Assembly: GCA_949294185.1 (NCBI GenBank)
Contig: CASFGA010000006.1
Location: 186,001-250,000, forward strand
DNA length: 64,000 nt
Direction of reading: 5' to 3'
Source of the DNA: an uncultured Bacteroides sp.
GTDB lineage: Bacteria; Bacteroidota; Bacteroidia; Bacteroidales; Bacteroidaceae
Shown here: positions 1 to 7,936 of the stretch, piece after piece
Layout: each line of letters opens with the position of its first letter
Position numbering within the stretch: position 1 is the first letter of the stretch
Made by a program: the position numbers and the translations under genes
Notes under the pieces: generated by a model
Seen by the model: the letters and a program-made list of their open reading frames with translations, nothing else
Databases searched by the model: none
What the model was told of the DNA's origin: nothing

Positions 1-793
1 AATTTCATTGATTATCATGGTTGGAATTATTGCTCGATTGCCGCAATCTTTTTCTGGGGAATTCGTTTCTCGTCTTGCTTCGCCAGGCGCAGGTGGTATT
101 ATCATGTTCTTGATAGAACTGGTATGCTTGTTGGCTGTGATAGCAGCTGCTATAATGTTGGTTCAGGGCGTCCGTAAAGTTCCAGTACAGTATGCCAAGA
201 AGATTGTAGGTAACAAACAGTATGGAGGTGCTCGTCAGTATATACCATTAAAGGTTAATGCAGCCAATGTGATGCCTATTATTTTTGCGCAAGCCATTAT
301 GTTTATCCCTATAACAATAGTGGGATTTTCTAATACGGATAGTGCGACAGGTATTGCGCGTGCTTTGATTGATCATACAAGTTTCTGGTATAATCTGATC
401 TTTGCAGCATTGATTATTGTATTTACTTATTTTTATACTGCTATAACCATTAATCCTAACCAAATGGCTGAGGATATGAAAAGAAATAATGGATTTATAC
501 CAGGTATAAAACCAGGTAAGAACACGGCGGAATATATAGATTCTGTGATGTCTCGTATAACTTTGCCGGGCTCTATCTTTTTGGCTATTATTGCTATTTT
601 GCCTGCTTTTGCCGGTCTTTTTGATGTTCAGGCTGAATTTGCTCAATTTTTTGGTGGTACATCTTTGTTGATTCTTGTTGGGGTAGTCCTTGATACTTTG
701 CAACAAGTCGAAAGTCACCTTCTGATGCGTCACTATGATGGGCTTTTGAGCTCTGGAAGAATAAGGGGGCGTTCAGGTGTAGGTGCATATTAA
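1..793 (+). CDS. secY: Protein translocase subunit SecY, C-terminal part (5' end outside window)
   Basis: SecY forms the membrane channel of the general secretion pathway with SecE and SecG. The reading frame is open from base 2, so the gene begins upstream of the window; about 263 residues are present out of roughly 440 usual for Bacteroidetes. Several hydrophobic membrane segments are visible, and the family's cytosolic loop following the QGVRKVPVQYAKK stretch is present. The end, SGRIRGRSGVGAY, is a typical SecY tail. It lies directly upstream of map (13 bases), the usual order at the end of the spc ribosomal cluster. The identity is secure; the start cannot be seen. Confidence 0.96.
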   Translation, partial: ISLIIMVGIIARLPQSFSGEFVSRLASPGAGGIIMFLIELVCLLAVIAAAIMLVQGVRKVPVQYAKKIVGNKQYGGARQYIPLKVNAANVMPIIFAQAIMFIPITIVGFSNTDSATGIARALIDHTSFWYNLIFAALIIVFTYFYTAITINPNQMAEDMKRNNGFIPGIKPGKNTAEYIDSVMSRITLPGSIFLAIIAILPAFAGLFDVQAEFAQFFGGTSLLILVGVVLDTLQQVESHLLMRHYDGLLSSGRIRGRSGVGAY

Positions 794-806
794 AGGATAG
801 TCTCAA

Positions 807-1604
807 ATGATATTTCTTAAAACAGATGATGAAATAGAATTGCTCCGTCAAAGTAATCTTTTAGTGGGGAGAACCTTGGCGGAGATTGCTAAACTGATAA
901 AGCCTGGAGTGACGACGAGGCAGCTTGATAAAGTTGCAGAAGAATTTATCCGTGATCATGGGGCGATTCCAACATTTAAAGGATTTCCGAATCCTTATGG
1001 CGCTCCTTTTCCAGGTTCTATTTGTGCTTCTGTTAATGAGCAAGTAGTCCATGGGATTCCTAATGATGTGGAGTTGCAAGAGGGGGATATTGTTTCGGTT
1101 GATTGTGGCACTTATATGAACGGTTTTTGCGGGGATTCTGCTTATACATTTTGTGTGGGTGAAGTCGCTCCGGAAATACGGGCTTTGCTGAAAACAACAA
1201 AGGAGGCTCTTTATAAGGGCATTGAAAATGCAGTTCACGGGAAGCGTTTGGGAGATATCGGTTATGCGATTCAACAGCATTGCGAAACTCGTTCTTATGG
1301 TGTGGTTCGTGAATTTGTGGGGCATGGAATAGGAAAGGAGATGCATGAAGATCCTCAAGTGCCGAATTATGGGAAAAGAGGTACTGGTAAAATGTTGAAG
1401 AAGGGTATGTGTATTGCAATTGAACCGATGATTACCCAAGGAGATCGTCAGATTGTAATGGAGAATGATAAATGGACAATACGTACACGTGACCGCCGAT
1501 GGGCTGCTCATTTTGAACATACCGTAGCTGTTGGAGTCGGTAAAGCCGACATATTATCATCATTTGAATTTATAGAACAAGTTTTAGGAGATAAAGCAAT
1601 TTAA
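807..1604 (+). CDS. map: Methionine aminopeptidase, type I
   Basis: Removes the initiator methionine from nascent proteins. The 265-residue length fits the short type I class. The five metal ligands are all present: D99 and D110 (in [14 protein letters not shown]), H173 ([12 protein letters not shown]), E206 (IEPM) and E237 (HFEHT). Each is offset by two from the E. coli numbering. The gene sits between secY and infA, with infA starting one base after its stop, so it belongs to the ribosomal transcript. Nothing is unusual. Confidence 0.97.
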   Translation: MIFLKTDDEIELLRQSNLLVGRTLAEIAKLIKPGVTTRQLDKVAEEFIRDHGAIPTFKGFPNPYGAPFPGSICASVNEQVVHGIPNDVELQEGDIVSVDCGTYMNGFCGDSAYTFCVGEVAPEIRALLKTTKEALYKGIENAVHGKRLGDIGYAIQQHCETRSYGVVREFVGHGIGKEMHEDPQVPNYGKRGTGKMLKKGMCIAIEPMITQGDRQIVMENDKWTIRTRDRRWAAHFEHTVAVGVGKADILSSFEFIEQVLGDKAI

Positions 1605-1605
1605 T

Positions 1606-1824
1606 ATGGCAAAGCAATCTGCAATAGAACAAGATGGAGTGATTGTTGAAGCATTGTCGAATGCAATGTTTCGCGTTGAATTGGAGAATGGGCATGAGAT
1701 TACAGCTCATATTTCTGGTAAAATGAGAATGCATTACATTAAGATATTGCCAGGAGATAAGGTTAGGGTAGAGATGTCGCCCTATGATTTGTCTAAAGGA
1801 CGGATAGTTTTTAGATATAAATAA
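1606..1824 (+). CDS. infA: Translation initiation factor IF-1
   Basis: IF-1 binds the 30S A site during initiation. The 72-residue protein is a complete single S1/OB fold, with the family pattern [17 protein letters not shown] at the start, [19 protein letters not shown] in the middle and [15 protein letters not shown] at the end. It begins one base after the map stop codon and is followed 12 bases later by rpmJ, so it is almost certainly co-transcribed and probably translationally coupled. Confidence 0.97.
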   Translation: MAKQSAIEQDGVIVEALSNAMFRVELENGHEITAHISGKMRMHYIKILPGDKVRVEMSPYDLSKGRIVFRYK

Positions 1825-1836
1825 AAAGAAAAAGAT

Positions 1837-1953
1837 ATGAAAGTAAGAGCATCATTAAAAAAACGTACACCGGAGTGTAAAATCGTTAGACGTAATGGCC
1901 GTTTGTATGTTATTAACAAGAAAAATCCTAAGTATAAACAACGTCAAGGATAA
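1837..1953 (+). CDS. rpmJ: 50S ribosomal protein L36, zinc-free form
   Basis: A 38-residue L36 protein beginning [10 protein letters not shown] and ending [10 protein letters not shown], preceded by an A-rich leader with AAAGAT. The zinc-binding form of L36 carries three Cys and one His. Here only C14 is left; the other positions are Thr, Asn/Lys and Tyr, so this is the 'C minus' form that does not bind zinc. The gene lies between infA and rpsM as in most bacteria. Confidence 0.93.
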   Translation: MKVRASLKKRTPECKIVRRNGRLYVINKKNPKYKQRQG

Positions 1954-1959
1954 TTTATT

Positions 1960-1993
1960 ATTTTTGCAAAAAAAATATTTTTGCAAAAAAAAT
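1960..1993. repeat. Perfect 17-bp tandem duplication
   Basis: The 17-mer atttttgcaaaaaaaat occurs twice head to tail (1960-1976 and 1977-1993) between rpmJ and rpsM. Each unit is itself partly palindromic (tttttgcaaaaa), so it could fold. It may be a natural slippage product or a sign of assembly trouble, given the damage downstream in rpoA. Confidence 0.9.
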
Positions 1994-2003
1994 AATTTAG
2001 TAT

Positions 2004-2384
2004 ATGGCTATAAGAATAGTTGGTGTAGATTTGCCTCAAAATAAAAGAGGCGAGATTGCGTTGACATACATTTATGGTATTGGACGCAGTAGTTCAGCAA
2101 AGATTTTGGATAAGGCAGGTGTTGACCGCAGTTTGAAAGTTATGGAGTGGACTGATGATCAGGCTGCTAAGATTCGTGAAATTATTGGTGCTGAATATAA
2201 AGTAGAAGGTGATCTCCGTTCTGAAATCCAATTGAATATCAAACGTTTGATGGATATTGGTTGCTACCGTGGTATACGCCACCGTTTAGGACTGCCTGTA
2301 AGAGGACAGAGTACTAAGAATAATGCTCGTACGCGAAAAGGAAGAAAGAAAACCGTTGCTAATAAGAAAAAAGCTACTAAATAA
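2004..2384 (+). CDS. rpsM: 30S ribosomal protein S13
   Basis: S13 sits in the head of the small subunit and contacts the P-site tRNA and the large subunit. The 126-residue protein has the full family layout: [20 protein letters not shown], the helix-two-turn-helix region with [29 protein letters not shown], and a basic lysine-rich tail. It is followed 11 bases later by rpsK. Confidence 0.97.
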   Translation: MAIRIVGVDLPQNKRGEIALTYIYGIGRSSSAKILDKAGVDRSLKVMEWTDDQAAKIREIIGAEYKVEGDLRSEIQLNIKRLMDIGCYRGIRHRLGLPVRGQSTKNNARTRKGRKKTVANKKKATK

Positions 2385-2395
2385 TAATTGTTGAT

Positions 2396-2785
2396 ATGGC
2401 AAAAAAAACAGTCGCAGCTAAAAAAAGAAATGTAAAGGTGGAGGCTAATGGACAGTTGCATGTTCATTCTTCTTTCAACAATATTATCATTTCTTTAGCA
2501 AATAACGAGGGCCAGGTTATTTCGTGGTCTTCAGCAGGAAAGATGGGATTTAGAGGTTCTAAGAAAAACACTCCTTATGCAGCACAGATGGCTGCTCAGG
2601 ATTGTGCTAAAGTTGCGTATGATCTGGGCCTGAGAAAGGTAAAAGCTTACGTTAAAGGACCGGGTAACGGACGTGAGTCTGCTATTAGAACTGTGCATGG
2701 TGCAGGAATAGAGGTTACGGAAATTGTAGATGTAACTCCATTGCCTCACAATGGTTGTCGTCCTCCAAAAAGAAGAAGAGTATAA
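2396..2785 (+). CDS. rpsK: 30S ribosomal protein S11
   Basis: S11 forms part of the mRNA exit platform. The 129-residue protein carries the conserved [43 protein letters not shown] and the C-terminal [18 protein letters not shown]. It ends 116 bases before rpsD, the longest leader in this cluster. Confidence 0.97.
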   Translation: MAKKTVAAKKRNVKVEANGQLHVHSSFNNIIISLANNEGQVISWSSAGKMGFRGSKKNTPYAAQMAAQDCAKVAYDLGLRKVKAYVKGPGNGRESAIRTVHGAGIEVTEIVDVTPLPHNGCRPPKRRRV

Positions 2786-2901
2786 TAAAGATAACCTAAT
2801 TAAATGTAACTTGATTTTGTTAAATGATGGATTGCATTTCCTTTCTGTAATCGCGGCTGCAACAAATTGAGTTCATGAATAACAATTAAATTAAGAAGAA
2901 A

Positions 2902-3507
2902 ATGGCTAGATATACTGGACCAAAATCAAAAATTGCGCGTAGATTCGGTGAAGCGATCTTTGGACCTGATAAGGTTTTGTCAAAGAAAAATTATCCTCCC
3001 GGACAGCATGGAAACAACCGTCGCAGAAAGACATCTGAATATGGTGTCATGTTGGCAGAAAAGCAAAAAGCAAAATATACTTACGGTGTATTGGAAAAAC
3101 AATTCCGTAACATGTTTGAAAAGGCTGCCAAAATGAATGGTATTACAGGTGAATTGTTGTTGCAGGGGTTGGAATCTCGTTTGGACAATGTTGTATACCG
3201 TTTGGGTATTGCGCCTACTCGTGCTGCTGCTCGTCAGTTGGTAGGACACAAGCATATTACTGTTGATGGGAAAGTGGTTAATATACCTTCTTATTCAGTA
3301 AAACCCGGACAGCTGATAGGTGTTCGTGAAAGATCCAAATCACTTGAGGTTATAGCAGATTCTTTGGCTGGTTTCAATCATAGCAAGTATCCATGGTTGG
3401 AATGGGATGAGAACTCTAAGACAGGCAGAATGTTGCATGTACCTGAGAGAGCGGATATTCCGGAAAACATTAAAGAACACTTGATCGTTGAATTGTACTC
3501 TAAATAA
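2902..3507 (+). CDS. rpsD: 30S ribosomal protein S4
   Basis: S4 is a primary 16S rRNA-binding and assembly protein. The 201-residue sequence starts [17 protein letters not shown] and carries an S4 RNA-binding domain at about residues 90-155 ([20 protein letters not shown], then [16 protein letters not shown]). The start has an AAGAAGAAA leader. The 116-base gap upstream could hold an autoregulatory leader, as S4 often controls this operon, but no specific structure could be confirmed. Confidence 0.97.
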   Translation: MARYTGPKSKIARRFGEAIFGPDKVLSKKNYPPGQHGNNRRRKTSEYGVMLAEKQKAKYTYGVLEKQFRNMFEKAAKMNGITGELLLQGLESRLDNVVYRLGIAPTRAAARQLVGHKHITVDGKVVNIPSYSVKPGQLIGVRERSKSLEVIADSLAGFNHSKYPWLEWDENSKTGRMLHVPERADIPENIKEHLIVELYSK

Positions 3508-3518
3508 TAATTGATTTC

Positions 3519-4421
3519 ATGGCGATATTAGCATTTCAAAAACCTGATAAAGTATTAATGTATTAATGTTGGAAGCGGATTCAAAATTCGGAAAATTTGA
3601 ATTTCGTCCGCTTGAGCCCGGTTTCGGTATTACCGTAGGTAATGCTTTACGCCGTATTCTTCTTTCCTCATTGGAAGGTTATGCTATCAATACCATTCGT
3701 ATTGATGGAGTAGAACACGAGTTTGCCACTATTCCTGGAGTAAAGGAGGATGTTACTAACATTATCTTGAACTTGAAGCAGGTTCGCTTCAAGCAAGTAG
3801 TTGAAGAATTTGAGAATGAAAAGGTAAGCATTACCGTTGAGAATTCTACTGAATTTAAGGCAGGTGATATTGGTAAGTATTTGACCGGATTTGAAGTGTT
3901 AAATCCTGAATTGGTTATTGGGAGTTCTGCACGGATGTGAATGTAATACCTATCGACTCTATTTACACTCCGATTCGTAATGTCAAGTATGCGGTGGAAA
4001 ACTACCGTGTAGAGCAGAAGACTGACTATGAAAAGTTGGTTCTTGAAATTACGACGGATGGTTCCATTCACCCGAAGGAAGCACTGAAAGAGGCTGCGAA
4101 GATTCTTATTTATCATTTCATGCTGTTTTCTGACGAGAAGATTACTCTTGAAACGTCGGATGCTGACGGTAATGAAGAATTTGATGAAGAAGTATTGCAC
4201 ATGCGTCAGTTGCTGAAGACCAAGTTGGTTGATATGGATTTGTCAGTTCGTGCCTTGAACTGTCTGAAGGCTGCTGATGTGGAAACACTTGGTGATTTGG
4301 TACAGTTCAATAAGACCGATTTGCTGAAATTCCGTAACTTCGGTAAGAAATCGCTCACGGAGCTTGATGATTTGCTCGAGAGTCTGAATCTGTCGTTTGG
4401 AACAGATATTTCTAAGTATAA
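3519..4421 (+). pseudogene. rpoA: DNA-directed RNA polymerase subunit alpha, broken in three places as written
   Basis: The alpha subunit nucleates RNA polymerase assembly. The true start is the ATG at 3519 ([14 protein letters not shown]), just after rpsD. An 8-bp tandem duplication (3553-3568) then shifts the frame and gives a stop at 3564-3566. Reading resumes at 3566 ([27 protein letters not shown]). Near 3919-3923 an internal stretch of roughly 28 codons, judged from remembered family sequences, is missing and the frame shifts again, with a stop at 3937-3939. The third frame ([18 protein letters not shown] onward) includes a complete C-terminal domain with [19 protein letters not shown]. 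It ends at about 4421, where sequence switches into rplQ. Apart from these lesions the protein is well conserved, which argues against a decaying gene. Confidence 0.9.
3553..3568. repeat. 8-bp tandem duplication inside rpoA
   Basis: tattaatg occurs twice in a row (3553-3560, 3561-3568). Removing one copy restores the normal alpha-subunit reading KVLMLEADS across the site, so this single duplication explains the first frameshift. Confidence 0.93.
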
Positions 4422-4757
4422 GATGATACAACCAACTCACGCCGTGTTGTGTTTAGTTATTTGCAAGACAAGTATGTTGTAACCGAACTGTTCAAGGAAA
4501 TCTCTGTAAAGGTTGCAGATCGTCCGGGTGGTTACACTCGCATCATCAAGACTGGCCACCGCCAGGGTGATAACGCAGAAATGTGTTTCATTGAATTGGT
4601 GGATTACAATGAGAACATGGCTAAGACTGCTGCCAAGAAAGCAACTCGTACCCGTCGTTCTAAAAAGTCTGCATCTGCTGCAACTGCTGAAGAAACAGCT
4701 GCTGAAGCTCCTGTTGCAGAAGCTGCCGCTGCAGAGGAAGCCCCTAAAGCTGAGTAA
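4422..4757 (+). pseudogene. rplQ: 50S ribosomal protein L17, 5' portion missing
   Basis: The frame from 4422 reads [20 protein letters not shown], a mid-protein stretch of L17, then [20 protein letters not shown] and [10 protein letters not shown]. It ends with an Ala/Glu/Lys-rich tail seen in Bacteroidetes L17. About 65-70 N-terminal residues, the rpoA stop and the intergenic bases are absent. The fragment follows rpoA sequence directly at 4421/4422 in a different frame. No ATG with a ribosome-binding site precedes it; the only nearby start-like codon is GTG at 4449. L17 is normally essential, so a complete copy must exist in the cell if this is a real genome. Confidence 0.88.
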
Positions 4758-4776
4758 TTCTGTAAACACTATATGA

Positions 4777-4814
4777 TAAAAGACCGGAATCGTCAATGAT
4801 TCCGGTCTTTTTAT
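4777..4814 (+). terminator. Rho-independent terminator after rplQ
   Basis: Arms aagaccggaat and attccggtctt (4779-4790 and 4799-4810) pair perfectly around an 8-base loop, followed by a T run. It closes the ribosomal-protein transcript. Confidence 0.92.
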
Positions 4815-4828
4815 TGCCTGAAGTATTG

Positions 4829-4836
4829 TATCTTTG
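4829..4836 (+). promoter_or_regulatory. Bacteroidetes-type -7 box for rnhB
   Basis: TATCTTTG matches TAnnTTTG 22 bases before the rnhB start and directly after the ribosomal terminator. The -33 box is weak (T-rich 4808-4812). Confidence 0.55.
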
Positions 4837-4858
4837 TCTTTGAAAAAATGAAAGCAAG

Positions 4859-5461
4859 ATGTTGTTACCTTATCTTCATAAAGGGTTGATAGAGGCAGGA
4901 TGCGATGAGGCCGGTCGCGGATGTCTGGCAGGAGCTGTCTATGCCGCTGCTGTCATTCTGCCGGCCGGTTATGAAAATGAGCTTTTGAACGATTCAAAGA
5001 AACTGACGGAGAAGCAGCGTTACAGATTGCGCGAGGTGATTGAACGCGATGCACTGGCTTGGGCTGTCGGAGTCGTGACACCTGAAGAGATTGACCGTAT
5101 CAATATTCTGAATGCCTCGTTTCTGGCCATGCATCGGGCTGTGGATCAGCTGGATTTGCGTCCGCAGCATTTGCTGATTGACGGAAACCGTTTCAATCCT
5201 TATCCCGGCATTTCTCACACTGTAGTTGTCAAAGGCGACGGGAAATATCTGTCAATCGCTGCGGCATCCATATTGGCAAAGACTTACCGTGACGATTATA
5301 TGAATCGCCTTCATGAGGAATATCCTCAATATGACTGGATGAAAAACAAGGGGTATCCGACGAAAAGGCATCGTGAAGCGATCAAGCGTTATGGCCTGAC
5401 CCCTTATCATCGGATAAGCTTCAATCTGTTGGGCGACGGGCAGCTTTCGCTCGATTTTTAG
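4859..5461 (+). CDS. rnhB: Ribonuclease HII
   Basis: Cuts RNA in RNA-DNA hybrids and removes misincorporated ribonucleotides. The 200-residue protein has the type HII catalytic set: D16 and E17 in GCDEAGRG, D108 in LLIDGN, and the [20 protein letters not shown] block with the fourth acidic residue. Length is typical. The ATG at 4859 lies just downstream of a promoter-like box; an ATG at 4848 is in another frame. Confidence 0.95.
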   Translation: MLLPYLHKGLIEAGCDEAGRGCLAGAVYAAAVILPAGYENELLNDSKKLTEKQRYRLREVIERDALAWAVGVVTPEEIDRINILNASFLAMHRAVDQLDLRPQHLLIDGNRFNPYPGISHTVVVKGDGKYLSIAAASILAKTYRDDYMNRLHEEYPQYDWMKNKGYPTKRHREAIKRYGLTPYHRISFNLLGDGQLSLDF

Positions 5462-5569
5462 TTATGCTCATTACACGGGACTTTCTTTTGTGAAACTTCG
5501 GCTTTAGGCGTATGAAACTTTCTGTGGTGAAGGAAAACGGCTGCCCGTTTGCTTAAATAAGGTAAAAAG

Positions 5570-5601
5570 TTTCGTGCTACACGGGATATTTTGTACTTTT
5601 G
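5570..5601 (+). promoter_or_regulatory. Promoter of gpmI
   Basis: A -33 element TTTCG (5570-5574) lies 19 bases before a perfect -7 box TACTTTTG (5594-5601), matching the Bacteroidetes consensus. It would give a 5' leader of about 40 bases. Confidence 0.75.
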
Positions 5602-5648
5602 CATGTTGGATAACATAAGGTGAGTATCAATTTAAAAACAATATAACT

Positions 5649-7163
5649 ATGGCTAAGAAAGCTCTTTTAATGATTCTTGATGGTTGGGGATGTGGCGACC
5701 ACAAGAAGGATGATGTGATTTTCAACACTCCGACTCCTTATTGGGATTCTCTGTTGGCTGCTTATCCGCACTCCCAGCTGCAGGCGAGCGGTGAAAACGT
5801 GGGATTGCCCGACGGACAGATGGGTAACTCAGAGGTAGGCCATCTGAATATCGGTGCAGGCCGTATCGTTTATCAGGATCTGGTGAAGATTAACCGTGCC
5901 TGTGCCGACGGGAGCATCTTGAAGAACAAGGAAATCATTTCCGCTTTCTCTTATGCAAAGGAGCAGGGCAAGAATATCCACTTTATGGGATTGACTTCAA
6001 ACGGTGGTGTGCACTCTTCTTTGGAGCATCTTTTCAAATTGTGCGATATCGCAAAGGAATACGGACTGGAGAACACGTTCATTCACTGCTTTATGGACGG
6101 GCGTGACACCGACCCGAAGAGCGGAAAGGGATTCATCGAACAGCTGACTGCTCATTGCGCCCAGTCGGCAGGCAAGATTGCCTCTATCGTGGGACGCTTC
6201 TATGCGATGGATCGTGACAAGCGGTGGAACCGTGTGAAAGAAGCATACGACCTGTTGGTGGAAGGCAAGGGAAAGCAGGCTACCGATATGGTTCAGGCCA
6301 TGCAGGAGTCTTATGATGAAGGAGTGACCGATGAATTCATCAAGCCTATCAACAATGCCAATTTCGACGGGACAATCAAGGAAGGCGATGTGGTGATATT
6401 CTTCAACTACCGCAATGACCGTGCAAAAGAGCTGACCGTCGTACTGACTCAGCAGGACATGCCCGAAGAAGGAATGAAGACAATACCGGGATTGCAGTAT
6501 TATTGCATGACTCCGTATGACGCTTCGTTCAAGGGGGTTCATATCCTGTTCCCGAAAGAGAATGTTCAGGATACATTGGGCGAATATCTGTCGAAGAACG
6601 GCAAGAAGCAGCTTCACATTGCCGAAACGGAAAAATATGCCCATGTAACGTTCTTCTTCAACGGTGGCCGTGAAACTCCGTTCGATGGTGAAGACCGTAT
6701 ATTGGTTCCGTCTCCGAAAGTCGCCACTTACGACCTGAAGCCGGAGATGAGTGCCTATGAAGTAAAGGACAAGTTGGTAGAGGCAATCAATACGCAGCAG
6801 TATGATTTCATCGTGGTGAACTATGCAAACGGTGACATGGTAGGCCATACGGGTGTTTATGAAGCTATAGAAAAGGCCGTTGTGGCTATCGACAATTGTG
6901 TGCGTGATACGGTGGAAGCAGCCAAAGCCAACGGTTACGAGGTCATTATCATCGCCGACCACGGAAACGCTGACCATGCATTGAATGAAGACGGTACGCC
7001 GAATACGGCCCATTCGCTGAATCCGGTTCCGTTTGTCTATGTAACCGAAAACAAGGATGCCAAGGTGGAAAACGGCGTGCTTGCCGATGTCGCTCCGTCT
7101 ATCCTGCATATCATGGGTATGTCTCAGCCGGAAGACATGACGGGAAAAGACTTGATTAAGTGA
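5649..7163 (+). CDS. gpmI: 2,3-bisphosphoglycerate-independent phosphoglycerate mutase
   Basis: Interconverts 3- and 2-phosphoglycerate in glycolysis using two manganese ions and a phosphoserine. The 504-residue protein is full length. The alkaline-phosphatase-like core shows MILDGWGCG, the nucleophile S61 in [35 protein letters not shown], the [10 protein letters not shown] binding loop, [12 protein letters not shown] and the metal motif [10 protein letters not shown]. It has its own promoter and is single or paired with the next gene. Confidence 0.97.
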   Translation: MAKKALLMILDGWGCGDHKKDDVIFNTPTPYWDSLLAAYPHSQLQASGENVGLPDGQMGNSEVGHLNIGAGRIVYQDLVKINRACADGSILKNKEIISAFSYAKEQGKNIHFMGLTSNGGVHSSLEHLFKLCDIAKEYGLENTFIHCFMDGRDTDPKSGKGFIEQLTAHCAQSAGKIASIVGRFYAMDRDKRWNRVKEAYDLLVEGKGKQATDMVQAMQESYDEGVTDEFIKPINNANFDGTIKEGDVVIFFNYRNDRAKELTVVLTQQDMPEEGMKTIPGLQYYCMTPYDASFKGVHILFPKENVQDTLGEYLSKNGKKQLHIAETEKYAHVTFFFNGGRETPFDGEDRILVPSPKVATYDLKPEMSAYEVKDKLVEAINTQQYDFIVVNYANGDMVGHTGVYEAIEKAVVAIDNCVRDTVEAAKANGYEVIIIADHGNADHALNEDGTPNTAHSLNPVPFVYVTENKDAKVENGVLADVAPSILHIMGMSQPEDMTGKDLIK

Positions 7164-7186
7164 TTGATTGTAGATTAGTATAAGTT

Positions 7187-7255
7187 CCGGGCACGGGTTA
7201 TGCAGATTTCACGATTGGCTGGCCGATTGTGGGAATTTGTGGAATCCGTGCCCGG
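7187..7255 (+). other. Long-range inverted repeat between gpmI and the DUF3109 gene
   Basis: ccgggcacgg (7187-7196) and ccgtgcccgg (7246-7255) are perfectly complementary and can extend by three further pairs (one G-T). They enclose about 43 bases. It may be a terminator-like or leader structure; there is no T run. Confidence 0.5.
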
Positions 7256-7284
7256 TTATTGTTTGACATTGGTTGATAGGAGAT

Positions 7285-7866
7285 ATGGTACAGATAGGTG
7301 ATGTAGTAGTGAGTCTTGATGTGTTCCGTGAGAAATTTTTGTGCAATCTGGATGCCTGCAAAGGAGAATGCTGCATTGAGGGGGATGCCGGTGCGCCGGT
7401 AGAACCGGAAGAGGTGAAGAAGCTGGAGGAGGTGCTTCCTGTCATTTGGAACGAATTGTCTCCGCAGGCGCGTGAGGTCATCGGCCGGCAAGGTGTGGTG
7501 TATACCGATGAAGAAGGCGATCTGGTGACATCGATTGTCAACGGGAAAGACTGTGTGTTCACTTGTTACGACGAACGCGGATATTGCTTTTGTGCCATAG
7601 AAAAGGCATATCGCGAAGGCCGGTGCGATTTTTATAAGCCTGTGTCCTGTCATCTTTACCCCATTCGCATTGATGATTACGGTTCTTTCAAGGCCGTAAA
7701 CTACCATCGCTGGGATGTATGCAAGGCGGCTGTCCTCTTGGGAAAGAAAGAGAACGTGCCCGTCTATAAGTTTCTTAAGGAACCCTTGATTCGTAAGTTC
7801 GGCCAGGCGTGGTATGATGAGCTGGAAACGGTGGCCGACGAACTGCAAAAGCAGCATTTGATCTGA
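7285..7866 (+). CDS. DUF3109 cysteine-rich protein
   Basis: A 193-residue cytosolic protein of the DUF3109 family, function unknown. Two cysteine clusters stand out: CNLDACKGECC near the N terminus and CYDERGYCFCAIEKAY followed by CDFYKPVSCHLYPI in the middle. This arrangement resembles the metal- or cluster-binding motifs of YkgJ-like proteins, so iron or zinc binding is a fair inference. The ATG at 7285 is chosen over a TTG at 7273 because it has a purine-rich TAGGAGAT leader. It follows gpmI at 121 bases. Confidence 0.85.
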   Translation: MVQIGDVVVSLDVFREKFLCNLDACKGECCIEGDAGAPVEPEEVKKLEEVLPVIWNELSPQAREVIGRQGVVYTDEEGDLVTSIVNGKDCVFTCYDERGYCFCAIEKAYREGRCDFYKPVSCHLYPIRIDDYGSFKAVNYHRWDVCKAAVLLGKKENVPVYKFLKEPLIRKFGQAWYDELETVADELQKQHLI

Positions 7867-7873
7867 TTGTGGC

Positions 7874-7916
7874 CCGACAGTGCAGGATGGTGTTGCCGTT
7901 TCCTTTGCACTGCCGG
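7874..7916. terminator. Possible shared terminator hairpin between convergent genes
   Basis: ccgacagtgca (7874-7884) and tgcactgccgg (7906-7916) pair with one mismatch in the space between the DUF3109 gene and the convergent lipoprotein gene; followed on the plus strand by acttttcat. Confidence 0.5.
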
Positions 7917-7936
7917 ACTTTTCATAGGCGGGCGGG

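Noticed and set aside
2786..2901. Leader RNA for S4 autoregulation
   Set aside because: The position fits, but no specific structure matching a known S4 leader could be seen.
3519..4482. Programmed frameshifting as an explanation for the rpoA breaks
   Set aside because: One break is an exact 8-bp duplication and the others lose conserved residues, so slippage on the ribosome would not restore the protein.
5997..7109. Long open frame antisense to gpmI (370 codons)
   Set aside because: It mirrors a highly conserved gene and has no domain, signal or ribosome-binding evidence.
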